Shown: piece by piece, positions 34,616 to 42,982 of the stretch
Numbering within the stretch: the first letter of the stretch is position 1
Layout of the letters: the number at the start of each line of letters is the position of its first letter
Origin: Candidatus Eiseniibacteriota bacterium
Lineage (GTDB): Bacteria > Eisenbacteria > RBG-16-71-46 > CAIMUX01
Assembly: GCA_016712505.1 (NCBI GenBank)
Contig: JADJQY010000002.1
Coordinates: 434,001 to 498,000 of the forward strand
Length of the DNA stretch: 64,000 bases
Direction: 5' to 3'
The notes under the pieces: model-generated
The model's input: the letters and a program-made list of their open reading frames with translations, nothing else
What the model was told of the DNA's origin: nothing
Database searches by the model: none
Made by a program: the position numbers and the translations under genes

Positions 34616-35536
34616 ATGAGTCTATTCGATCGGGCGGTGGTGTTGGCCTTGCCGGCGGTGCCCAAACCGTTGGTGCGCCACTTCAGTCAGCCATACATCG
34701 CCGGGAGCCGGCTGGATGAGGCGATCGCCACGGTGCGTCGCCTGAACACCGCCGGCATGATGGCCACGCTCGACATCCTCGGTGAGCACATCCATCGGAT
34801 CGAGGAGGCCAGCGGTCCGCGCGACTCCTATCTGGCGCTGATCGACGAGATCCACCGCACCGGGGTCGACTCCAACGTCTCGGTCAAGCTCACCCAGCTG
34901 GGACTGAAGCTCGATCCCGAAGCTTGCTACCGCAACATCCGCACCATGGTGATGCGCGCCAAGACCCACGGCTCGTTCGTGCGCATCGACATGGAAGACA
35001 CCAGTTGCACCGACGACACCCTGGGCATCTATCGGCGGCTCCGCGCCGAGGGGCTGGACAACGTCGGCGTGGTGCTGCAGGCGATGTTGCGCCGCAGCTT
35101 GCGCGACGCGAGTGAGCTCGGTCGCGAGGGGGCGAATGTCCGGCTTTGCAAGGGGATCTACGTCGAACCTCGGCGTCATGCCTATCAGGATCGCGAACTG
35201 GTGCGACGGAGCTACGTCGCGTCGCTCGAGCGGCTGTTCGCCGCCGGCTCGTACGTCGGAATCGCCACCCACGATGAGCTGTTGGTCTTCGAGGCGCTCC
35301 GGCTGGTGGAGAAGCTCGGCCTGAAGCCCGGGCAGTACGAGTTCCAGATGCTGCTCGGCGTCGAGGAGGAACTGCGCCGAATCCTGGTCGACGCCGGACA
35401 TCGGCTCCGGGTCTACGTTCCGTTCGGTGAACACTGGTACGCCTACTCGGTCCGGCGCATGCGGGAGAATCCGCGCGTGGCCGGACATGTGGCGCGGAGC
35501 ATTCTCGGTCGCATCGGGCATACGAATCGGCCCTAG
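34616..35536 (+). CDS. Proline dehydrogenase
   Basis: 306 residues, the length of the monofunctional enzymes. The ATG has AGAGGA upstream. The TIM-barrel shows FVRIDMEDTSCTDDTL, RLCKGIYVEP, FAAGSYVGIATHDE, YEFQMLLGV and a C-terminal YVPFGEHWYAYSVRRM, the FAD- and proline-binding positions of PRODH. It oxidises proline to pyrroline-5-carboxylate and feeds electrons to quinone at the inner membrane. The partner P5C dehydrogenase is not in the window. It is 13 nt upstream of the broken nfeD. Confidence 0.93.
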   Translation: MSLFDRAVVLALPAVPKPLVRHFSQPYIAGSRLDEAIATVRRLNTAGMMATLDILGEHIHRIEEASGPRDSYLALIDEIHRTGVDSNVSVKLTQLGLKLDPEACYRNIRTMVMRAKTHGSFVRIDMEDTSCTDDTLGIYRRLRAEGLDNVGVVLQAMLRRSLRDASELGREGANVRLCKGIYVEPRRHAYQDRELVRRSYVASLERLFAAGSYVGIATHDELLVFEALRLVEKLGLKPGQYEFQMLLGVEEELRRILVDAGHRLRVYVPFGEHWYAYSVRRMRENPRVAGHVARSILGRIGHTNRP

Positions 35537-35549
35537 CGCGGGAGGTCCC

Positions 35550-36802
35550 ATGTGGACGCTCTGGGCAGAGTTTCTGCCGCGTGAGCGGCGCGATTGCACT
35601 CACCCCATCGCCAGGTTGCAGCGTGCGATCCCGGTCGTTCTCGGGGTCTGGATCGCGCTCTGCGCGCTGGTCAGCGGAGCCTGGGCCGGGTCGACAGTCT
35701 ATCGGGTGCGTCTGGACGAGGCGATCGGTCCCGCCTCGATCGACTTTGCGGTGCGAGCGATCGCGCGGGCGGAGCGGGACCGGGCCGAAGCGGTCGTGAT
35801 CGAACTCGACACTCCGGGCGGGCTCGATGCCAGCATGCGCGTCCTGGTCAAGGCGATCCTGGCCGCGGACGTGCCGGTGGTGGTCTACGTCGCGCCGGCC
35901 GGGGCGCGCGCGGCGTCGGCCGGTGTTTTCATCACCCTGGCCGCGCCAGTCTCCGCCATGGCGCCGGGGACCAACATAGGGGCGGCGCATCCCGTCGGAC
36001 TGGGAGGAGCCACGCCCGACTCGGTGATGTCACGCAAGGTGGTCAACGATGCCGCGGCCTACGCGCGCTCGCTCGCCGGGCGGCACGGCCGCAACGCGGA
36101 TTGGGCGGAGTCGGCGGTGCGGAGCAGTGTTTCGCTCGCGGCGCGCGAGGCGGTCCGCGACTCGGTGGTCGATCTCGAGGCGGAGTCGTTGACCGATCTG
36201 CTCCGCCGGATCGACGGACGAGAGGTGCGACTGGTTACCGGGAGCCGAGTGCTGCGAACCGAAGGCGCGATCGTCCGGGATCTCACCATGGGATTTCGCG
36301 ACCGCGTTCCTTCATCCTCGCCCTCTATGCTCTACAGAGCCTGCCGGTGCAGTGGGCCGGAGTTCTCCTCATCCTGCTCGCGCTGGTGCTCTTTGCCCTG
36401 GAGGTCAAGGTGACGAGCTACGGGATCCTGAGTGTGGGCGGCGCGGCCAGCCTCTTCGCCGGCTCTCTGCTCTTCTTTGACCGCGAGTCGCCCTATCGGT
36501 TGTCCCTCTCGGTGATCCTGCCGGCGGTGCTGGGGCTGACCGCGTTCTTTCTCTTCGCCGTGGCCATGGCCACGCGCGCCCAGCGGAGGCCGGCGATCAG
36601 CGGGCGGGAAGGGATGATCGGCGCCCTGGGCACCGCGGTGACCGATCTCGAACCGGAGGGGAGGATCGACGTGCACGGAGAGTACTGGCGCGCGCGCTCC
36701 GCGCGGCCGATCCGCGCCGGCGCCCGCGTGCGGGTGATCCAGACCGAGGGGCTGACCGCAATGGTCGAGTCGGCCGAGGAAACCGTTCCCGGGAGGTCCT
36801 GA
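35550..36802 (+). pseudogene. nfeD: NfeD membrane protease, internal deletion and frameshift
   Basis: The ATG at 35550 has GGGAGG upstream. Frame one (to about 36308) encodes a signal/anchor and the ClpP-like domain: IELDTPGG, the nucleophile Ser region ARAASAGVF, GAAHPVG and the catalytic Lys in SRKVVND. The C-terminal half continues in another frame from about 36311 (FILALYALQSLPVQW) to the TGA at 36802, with two or three membrane segments and the OB-fold end. In intact NfeD roughly 40 residues with membrane helices stand between these parts; they are absent. So a deletion of about 115-125 bp that is not a multiple of 3 is inferred. The stop overlaps the slipin ATG. An assembly error is the main alternative. 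Confidence 0.8.
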
Positions 36803-37629
36803 TGAACATCGTTCCGATTCCGTTCCTGATCCTGGCCTTCTTCGCGCTCTTCCTCTTCATGAGCGCGGTGCGGGTGCTCAGAGAGTACGAGCGCGGCGTC
36901 GTGTTCCGCCTGGGCAAGGCGATCGGACCGAAGGGCCCGGGCCTGATCCTGCTCATCCCGATGATCGACAAGATGGAGACGATCAGCCTGCGGACCGTGA
37001 CCATGGACGTCCCGCCGCAGCAGGTGATCACGCGCGACAACGTGACCGTGACGGTCAATGCGGTGGTCTACTTCCGCGTGATCGAGCCGCTGAAGGCGGT
37101 GATCGAGGTGGAGAAGTACCTCTTCGCTACCTCACAGCTGGCCCAGACCACGCTGCGGAGCATCGTCGGTCAGGTCGAGCTCGATCACCTGCTCTCCGAC
37201 CGGGAGAAGATCAACCAGGAGTTGCAGCTCATCCTCGATCGGCAGACCGATCCCTGGGGGATCAAGGTCTCGATGGTGGAGCTCAAGGATGTCGGTCTGC
37301 CCGAAGAGATGCGCCGGGCCATGGCCAAGCAGGCCGAGGCGGAGCGCGAGCGCCGGGCCAAGATCATCGCGGCGGAAGGGGAGGAGCAGGCAGCGCTCAA
37401 GTTGGGGGAGGCCGCGGCCATCATGGCGCGCAATCCGATCGCGCTCCAGCTCCGCTACCTGCAGACCCTGGTCGAGGTGGCGCAGGAGAACAACTCCACC
37501 ACTCTCTTCCCGATCCCGATCGACATCCTCCGCCCCTTCATGCAGCACCAGTCGACCGACCAGCCGACCGGATCGACCGCGCTGCCGCAGATCACCTTCC
37601 CGCCCCCGGCGGCTCCGGCCAAGCCGTAG
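36802..37629 (+). CDS. Slipin/stomatin-like SPFH membrane protein
   Basis: 275 residues. The ATG overlaps the nfeD stop as TGATG, the coupling usual for nfeD-slipin operons. An N-terminal membrane segment spans residues 5-23. The SPFH/band-7 domain (25-200) has REYERGVVFRLG, GPGLILLIP and TTLRSIVGQVELDHLLSDRE. A coiled, charged helix (AEAERERRAKIIAAEGE) follows, and a Pro-rich tail ends the protein. Slipins form oligomeric microdomain scaffolds and are processed or regulated by their NfeD partner, which is broken here. A terminator follows. Confidence 0.92.
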   Translation: MNIVPIPFLILAFFALFLFMSAVRVLREYERGVVFRLGKAIGPKGPGLILLIPMIDKMETISLRTVTMDVPPQQVITRDNVTVTVNAVVYFRVIEPLKAVIEVEKYLFATSQLAQTTLRSIVGQVELDHLLSDREKINQELQLILDRQTDPWGIKVSMVELKDVGLPEEMRRAMAKQAEAERERRAKIIAAEGEEQAALKLGEAAAIMARNPIALQLRYLQTLVEVAQENNSTTLFPIPIDILRPFMQHQSTDQPTGSTALPQITFPPPAAPAKP

Positions 37630-37668
37630 CGGGGGGGCGCCGCGCGCGGAGTCCGGGGCGACAACGCG

Positions 37669-37706
37669 GATAGCCCGCCGGATCCGGTCCGACGGGCTAT
37701 CTTCTT
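37669..37706 (+). terminator. Terminator of the slipin operon, intron target
   Basis: GATAGCCCG (37669-37677) pairs with CGGGCTATC (37693-37701), a CCGGATCCGG palindrome fills the loop, and TTCTT follows. The group II intron begins immediately after, as class IIC introns do. Confidence 0.8.
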
Positions 37707-38180
37707 GTGCGCCCGGCATGGGCACAGACTTAGAGGTGCAAGTCCTCTCCTGAGCAGGTCACAGCGAGGGAAGGGAAGCGCAAGGGCGGAAGGGTGACCG
37801 ACCGTCCGAAGGAAGCGTGGAACGAACCCGCGGGCCGATGGACAAGAACCGGATACGAGGCGCTGCTGACCGAGGCGAGCGGGCAAGTGACCGCGAAGCC
37901 TTCGTGACCAAAGGGACGTGGCGTAAATCCGGCGGTGTTGCGGGGAAGGTCTGTGTTCTTACGGGGAGATCTCGCTTCACGCCTGAAAGGGCGACGCCGA
38001 GCGATCGGCGGAGCGAGGAAGTCAGCCGAGGCCGTAGTAGTCGCCGCGAGGCGACGAAGGGCCGAACGAGGAGGGAGAGCTTTTCGCTCACGGGGATCGG
38101 AGAGGTCAGGTCACAGATGTCCGAGCAATTGGAGCTCCCGTTCGAGGGTAGGGGTGAAGCCCCGAGTGTAAGAACGGAGT

Positions 38181-39463
38181 GTGGAGACCTCAACGGCTCC
38201 TCGAGAGAAAGAGGGCTCAGGAGCGAGCGGTGTCATGGAACGGGCGGTGAGCCGTCCCAACATGCTGGCCGCGTACAAGCGAGTTCGGGAAAACAAGGGC
38301 AGTCCCGGGATCGATGGGATGACGGTGGAAGCGCTACCGGCCTGGCTGCAGGAACATTGGGCAGGAGTCCGCGAGCAACTGCTGGCAGGCACCTACCGAC
38401 CGCAGCCGGTGAAGCGGCAGCTCATCCCCAAGGCGGGTGGTGGCGAGCGCGAGCTTGGCATCCCGACCGTAGTGGACCGCCTCATCCAGCAAGCCCTGCT
38501 TCAAGTCCTCCAACCGATCTTCGATCCAACCTTCTCCGATCACAGCTACGGGTTCCGACCGGGACGCCGGGCGCACGATGCCGCACGGCGTGCGCGAGGG
38601 TACGTCCAGGCAGGCCGTCGCTGGGTGGTGGACGTGGACCTGGAGAAGTTCTTCGACCGGGTGAACCACGACCTCTTGATGGGACGGTTGGCGAAGCGGA
38701 TCGAGGACAAACGGGTGCTGCGACTGGTCCGTCGGTATCTGGAAGCAGGCGTGATGAGCCAAGGAGTGGTCATGGAGCGGCACGAAGGGGACTCCGCAAG
38801 GAGGACCTCTCACCGCTTCTGGCCAACCTGCTCCTCGACGAAGTCGATCAGGAGCTGGACCAGCGGGGTCATGCCTTCGTGCGCTACGCCGATGACGGCA
38901 ATGTCTATGTGCGGTCGAAGCGAGCGGGCGAACGAGTGATGGCTCTGCTGCGTCGTCTCTACGGCGACTTGAAGCTCCAGATCAACGAGTCGAAGAGCGC
39001 GGTGGCGCGGGTCTGGGATCGGAAGTTCCTCGGGTTCTCCCTCTGGGTGAGCGCGGGAAAGACGATCCGGGTCCGCGTCGCGGAGAAAGCTCTGAACGCG
39101 ATGAAGCAACGGGTGCGATGGATGACCCGTCGCGTGGGAGGACGGAGCCTGGAGCAAGTGATCGGAGACCTACGACCGTACCTGCTGGGATGGAAGGCAT
39201 ACTTCCGTTTGGCCGAGACACCGAAGATCTTCCGAGAACTTGATGAATGGATCCGTCACCGCCTCCGAGCGATCCAACTGAAGCAGTGGAAGCGCGGCCG
39301 AACGGTCTTCCGGGAACTGACCTCTCGCGGGGTCGGTCCGGAACTGGCCCGGAGGATCGCGGCGAACACTCGCCGCTGGTGGAAGAACTCGGCGATTGGG
39401 CTGCACATCGCGATCCCGAACCGCTGGTTCACCGAACGAGGACTTCCCTCGCTCGGTGCGTGA
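38181..39463 (+). pseudogene. Group II intron reverse transcriptase/maturase, frameshifted
   Basis: Two reading frames together make one maturase. Frame one (start 38181 or ATG 38235) holds RT domains 0-4: NKGSPGIDGMTVEAL, YRPQPVKRQLIPKAGGG, LGIPTVVDRLIQQA, YGFRPGRRAHDA and VDVDLEKFFDRVNHD. Frame two, open to 39463, resumes at LSPLLANLLLDE and holds the catalytic YADD, the maturase/X domain and the C-terminus IPNRWF. The expected TPQGGPLSP joint is disrupted twice: an extra G at 38787-38790 and two missing bases near 38808-38812. Without these changes it would be full length, close to the thermostable class IIC enzymes. Confidence 0.85.
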
Positions 39464-39477
39464 CCTCAACATCTCGA

Positions 39478-39542
39478 ACCGCCGGATGCGGACCCGCTTG
39501 TCCGGTGGTGTGGGAGGGGTAGCCGGGATCACCGGCTACCCC
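39478..39542 (+). ncRNA. Group II intron domains V and VI
   Basis: Domain V: ACCGCCGGA (39478-39486) pairs with TCCGGTGGT (39501-39509) around a GCGG/CCGC-type inner helix. Domain VI: GGGGTAGCCGG (39516-39526) pairs perfectly with 39532-39542. No unpaired branch-point A is visible on the 3' strand of domain VI. Confidence 0.8.
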
Positions 39543-39575
39543 CTATCCCGATTCCGGCGATCGTTGCTCTCGCGA

Positions 39576-40685
39576 TCAGCGCGTCCGGATCACGAGACCC
39601 TTGCCTACGCCCTGGGGGGAGTAGAGGCGGTAGTAGTAGGCGCCGGCCGCGACCTGGGTGCCGGCGTCGTCGGCGCCGTCCCAGCTCACGTTGACCAGGC
39701 CGGGGCGAGCCTCGATCCGGTCGAAGCTGCGCACCCGGCGGCCGTCGGCGCCGAAGATCTCGAGCCGCGCCTCGCCGGCGCGCTCGATGGCGAAGTAAAG
39801 GTCGGTGGCGCCGCGCGACGGGTTCGGCTGGGCCCAGCTGTTCACCGCCGCGCCGTTGCCCGACGGCACGACTCCCGCGGCGTGGTTGCCGACGAAGACC
39901 TTGTAGTGGCACCAGTCCCAGAAGCTCGGATTCTTCCAGGAATGGACCTCGAGGTCGAGCTGGCCGACGCCCGGCGTGTCGAACATGAAGAAGTCGATCA
40001 GCAGGTTGTCGGTGGCGTTCGGACCGAAGGGGATCGAGGCGTTGGTCGTGTAGCAAATCCCCGAGGACTCGGAACAGTACTGGCCGAACCAGGGGCTCGT
40101 CATGTCGGTGTCGATGAAGCAGACGGCGGAGTCCGGGGTGGCGGTGTTGTTCTTGATCGGTGAGAGGAAGGCGGTCGAGAAGGTATTCGCGGCGAAGAAC
40201 TGCGTGTTGTCGCTGCAGTTGAGGTCCAGCTGGGACTGAGGGATCGGCACCCCGTTGAAGAGGGTGTAGGTGGCGCGCTGCACCTCCGAGGGATCGAAGG
40301 CGCTGCGCAGCTCGATGCGCACCCAGCCCACGCCGGGGGCCGGATTCAGGAAGCGGAGGAAGTCGATCCGCAGGGTGTCGGTTTCGGTCGAGGATACGGT
40401 GATCGTCTGGTCGTCGATGTAGCAGATGCCGGTCGAGACCTGGCAGTACTGCGAGAACCAGTCGCCGTCCGGGAAATAGGTGAAGAGACGCACCTGGATC
40501 TCATCCGGGTCGAAACCGTTGTTGCCGCGAATCGCCGCCTTGAATTCGATGTCGGTCGCGGCGGCCGGGACCTGGCGGAAGGTCTGGCCGGGGTCGAAGT
40601 AGAAGCCGTGCGCCAAGGTCGGAACGACCGCGCAGGCGACGAAGAGCACGAGGAACAGGATCCTTCCGAGCGAACGAACGCGCAT
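39576..40685 (-). CDS. Secreted repeat protein with FlgD-like sorting domain
   Basis: 369 residues. The ATG at 40685 follows a G-rich site; residues 1-26 form a signal peptide ending TLAHG. The mature part contains two related halves, each with a Cys-bearing block (WFSQYCQVSTGICY and WFGQYCSESSGICY) and a TDTLRIDFLRF/TDNLLIDFFMF strand, so it arose by internal duplication. The C-terminal 85 residues are a FlgD/Por-type module (QPNPSRGATDLYFAI, GAYYYRLY) for surface export. No enzyme motif. Strong promoter at 40839-40868. The stop is only 30 nt from the intron 3' end, on the opposite strand. Confidence 0.8.
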   Translation of the reverse strand: MRVRSLGRILFLVLFVACAVVPTLAHGFYFDPGQTFRQVPAAATDIEFKAAIRGNNGFDPDEIQVRLFTYFPDGDWFSQYCQVSTGICYIDDQTITVSSTETDTLRIDFLRFLNPAPGVGWVRIELRSAFDPSEVQRATYTLFNGVPIPQSQLDLNCSDNTQFFAANTFSTAFLSPIKNNTATPDSAVCFIDTDMTSPWFGQYCSESSGICYTTNASIPFGPNATDNLLIDFFMFDTPGVGQLDLEVHSWKNPSFWDWCHYKVFVGNHAAGVVPSGNGAAVNSWAQPNPSRGATDLYFAIERAGEARLEIFGADGRRVRSFDRIEARPGLVNVSWDGADDAGTQVAAGAYYYRLYSPQGVGKGLVIRTR

Positions 40686-40838
40686 GCGAACCCCCTGCTG
40701 GTGTTTGCACTTCCTGGGTTTAGCTCTCCCCGTCCGGTCTTGGACCCGGCTCGGGCTCGATTCCGGTAAATCCTTCGGGGCCACGGGTCGGCACGCCGGC
40801 CGGGTCCATCGCGGAGCCGCCACGAAAGGCTGGAACCA

Positions 40839-40868
40839 AGAATACCAGCCGAAACCGGGCCGAGTCAA
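40839..40868 (-). promoter_or_regulatory. Promoter of the duplicated secreted protein
   Basis: On the minus strand TTGACT (40868-40863), 18 nt, TATTCT (40844-40839). The leader is about 145 nt. Confidence 0.6.
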
Positions 40869-40939
40869 CGCGAGTGGACGGTATGCCCAACCTCTTTCGC
40901 CATGTCTCAGGAGCGGTAGGCCGGGCGGAGTTCCTGGAC

Positions 40940-41323
40940 TCAGGGGGCGGTGCTCTCGGGGGGAAAGGGTCGGGCCAGATGGGTCGCGATGTTGGTCGTC
41001 CGGGACTCCGCTTCCGGCTGGAAGGAGCGGAGCCAGCCCGCGACCCAGGCGACGCAACGCAGGACGCCGTCGGTCTTCTCGGGGTGGGTTCGGGGGGAGA
41101 GACGGACCACGGTTTCGCCATCGGCGCTGAAGGCAACGACGAAGAACCCCTGCCGCAGGTGACCCTCGACCGAGACGCACTCGACCAGGAGCAGGCGGCC
41201 GTGACTCGACAGGTAGCACTCCTCGGCCTTGAGCACGAGCGGGTCCTCGCGCAGGGCCCGAGGCGTGAACGCCTGGTGGAAGCGGGAGAGATCGAGCGCC
41301 GCGCCGAGTTTGACGTGCGGCAT
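40940..41323 (-). CDS. Conserved-looking hypothetical protein
   Basis: 127 residues from the ATG at 41323, which lies 6 nt after the TPR gene stop, with GGGAA upstream inside that gene. The sequence alternates strands typical of a small alpha/beta domain (GRLLLVECVSVEG, GFFVVAFSADGETVVRLSP) and ends in a Trp-rich helix. No signal peptide, no metal motif and no recognised family. Co-transcription with the TPR gene suggests a shared cytoplasmic task. Confidence 0.6.
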   Translation of the reverse strand: MPHVKLGAALDLSRFHQAFTPRALREDPLVLKAEECYLSSHGRLLLVECVSVEGHLRQGFFVVAFSADGETVVRLSPRTHPEKTDGVLRCVAWVAGWLRSFQPEAESRTTNIATHLARPFPPESTAP

Positions 41324-41328
41324 GCCGA

Positions 41329-41826
41329 TCAGTTCCCGCGGACCTGAATCTGGCGGAGCGCGTGTCGCGCGAGCGCGTAGCGGGGCTCGCAGCGGAGGGC
41401 GAGGCGGTAGAGCCGCTCCGCGCCATCCCAGTCGTACCGATGTTCGTGCAGGCGTCCGAGGTTGTAGAGCGGAAAATGGTACGACATGTAGCGGTGGGCG
41501 CGCGTGGCCGCCCAGAGCCAGGACTCGGCCTCGTCCCAGCGACCGAGCTCGATCAGGTACGCGCCGATGTCGTTGTACGGATTGCCGAACTCGGGATCGA
41601 TCGCGATCGCGGTGCGGCAGCAATCCATCGCCGCCTCGTAGTCCTTCTGGTAGGAGTGGGTCCAGCCGAGGAAGGTGTAGGCTTCGGCGGTGGGAAAGGT
41701 GTCGATCGAGGCGCGATAGAGTCCGAGCGCCTCTTCCAGCGCGCCGCGCATCTGCGCCCGGTACGCCTTGCGAAAGAGCTGCCGCGCCTTCTGTTTCGGC
41801 GAGGTGGTGGGATCGATTTCCTTCAT
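41329..41826 (-). CDS. TPR-repeat protein
   Basis: 165 residues from the ATG at 41826. Three to four tetratricopeptide repeats are readable (ALEEALGLYRASIDTFPTAEAYTFLG, EAAMDCCRTAIAIDPEFGNPYN-type helices, each with the W/L-G-Y/F-A-P spacing). No signal peptide, so probably a cytoplasmic protein-interaction scaffold. The ribosome site is weak. It heads a two-gene unit with the hypothetical protein downstream and is divergent from another TPR gene 98 nt away. Confidence 0.78.
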   Translation of the reverse strand: MKEIDPTTSPKQKARQLFRKAYRAQMRGALEEALGLYRASIDTFPTAEAYTFLGWTHSYQKDYEAAMDCCRTAIAIDPEFGNPYNDIGAYLIELGRWDEAESWLWAATRAHRYMSYHFPLYNLGRLHEHRYDWDGAERLYRLALRCEPRYALARHALRQIQVRGN

Positions 41827-41888
41827 AGGCCTATCTTCCCGGACGACCCGCGGGGGTGTCAATCTCTCGGCGTTCCCGGAGGCAGCGG

Positions 41889-41917
41889 TTGCGTCGTCGA
41901 TCGCCGCTCACTAGTCT
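41889..41917 (+). promoter_or_regulatory. Leaderless-type promoter of the exported TPR gene
   Basis: TTGCGT (41889-41894), 17 nt, TAGTCT (41912-41917), then 7 nt to the ATG at 41925. No ribosome site is present. Confidence 0.5.
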
Positions 41918-41924
41918 GCCCGCC

Positions 41925-42972
41925 ATGCAGTTTCTCCACGCCAAGATCTTGAGCGGGGCGCTCGCGTTGCTCCTCGCCCCATCGCCGCCGGCGAGCGAAC
42001 CGGCGCCGGATCCGCCTGCCCCGTCGCGCGCAGCGACTCCGGAGGCGGGGGGCGACCTCCGCGCGACTCAGGATGCGGAGCGGCGGTGGCTCGCGGTGCT
42101 CGAAGCGGCGCGCGCGTCGGTGCGCCTCTCGCCCCGGGACGGCTCGGCGCGTCTGCGCCTGGCCGAGCTCTACGTCGAGCGGTCGAACTGGAACGACGCG
42201 CGCGCGGAACTCGAGTCGGCGCTTCGGCTGCTGCCGGGAGGAGTCGACTCGCTTCGTGCCGCCCACTTGCATGCGCGCGCGCTTCTCGCCCAGGGACTCC
42301 GCCAGCGGGCGAGCGCGCGCTCTCGAGCTGTCCCGTCGGCCGGGTGCGCCTGGGGGCGCGCTGCACGATCTGGCGCTCCTCCTGGACGAAGATCGATTCC
42401 ACGCCGAGGCGCTGGTGCTGGAGATGGAGGCGCTGGAGCGCGAGCCGAACGATCCGGTGTTGCTCCGGCAGGCCGCGGCCTTCTGGAAGGCGAATGAGCG
42501 CCTCGACCAGGCGTTCCGGATGCTCGATCGCTTGGCCCGCTCGGGGGAGGCGGACGCCGAAGATCACTTTCAACTCGGGCTGATGGGGCATCGCCTGGGA
42601 GATCCGGTCCGCGCGCTCGAAGCCTACGGCGACTGCCTCAGGCTCGACCCCGAGCACCCGGAAGCCTGCTACAACCGTGCCCTGCTGCTGCGGGAGCGTG
42701 GCGACGCTGATGCCTCGATCGCGAGCTTCGAGCGCGTGCTGGCGCTTCGACCGCGCTACGAGCCGACCTACTTCGAGCTCGGAGCCTATCTGATCGACCT
42801 GGGCCGGACGCGGGAGGCGCAATCGGTCTACGAGCGCTATCTGGCCGCCGGCTCCGATTCGGTGGCACTGGCGGAGGCGGGCACGATCCTCGAACAATTG
42901 CGGACCGGAGGGAATCCCTGGGCTGATCCGGCCGCCGACAGCCTCCGGCGCGCCCTCGGATTCGGTCGCTGA
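41925..42972 (+). pseudogene. Exported TPR protein with a frameshift
   Basis: Frame one starts at the ATG at 41925 with a signal-like N-terminus (AKILSGALALLLAPSPPAS) and runs through a first TPR (ARLRLAELYVERSNWNDARAEL) to HLHARALLAQG near 42296. The protein then continues in the next frame from about 42310 (ALELSRRPGAPGG) to the stop at 42972, with four more TPR units ending in GNPWADPAADSLRRALGFG. A single-base change in the GC-rich stretch 42296-42330 would join both parts into one protein of about 348 residues. Either a recent frameshift or a sequence error in a high-GC run. Confidence 0.75.
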
Positions 42973-42982
42973 ACCGCCGCGG

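Larger units (their letters stand above)
37707..39546 (+). mobile_element. Group II intron, probably class IIC
   Basis: About 1,840 nt. The 5' end GTGCGCCCGGCATGGGC matches the group II start consensus. A structured 5' part of about 470 nt precedes the reverse transcriptase, and domains V and VI lie at 39478-39542, with a terminal CTAT. It sits directly behind a Rho-independent terminator stem, the hallmark target of class IIC introns, so it disrupts no gene. The encoded maturase is frameshifted, so mobility would need help in trans. Boundaries were placed by motif and are good to a few nt. Confidence 0.88.

Noticed and set aside
36290..36330. Programmed frameshift in nfeD
   Set aside because: About 40 conserved residues are absent, so slippage could not restore the protein; no slippery heptamer is seen.
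39576..41426. Fusion of the secreted protein with sequence upstream of 40685
   Set aside because: The signal peptide begins at 40685 and a good promoter lies between; the upstream open part is noncoding and overlaps the small gene at 40940-41323.
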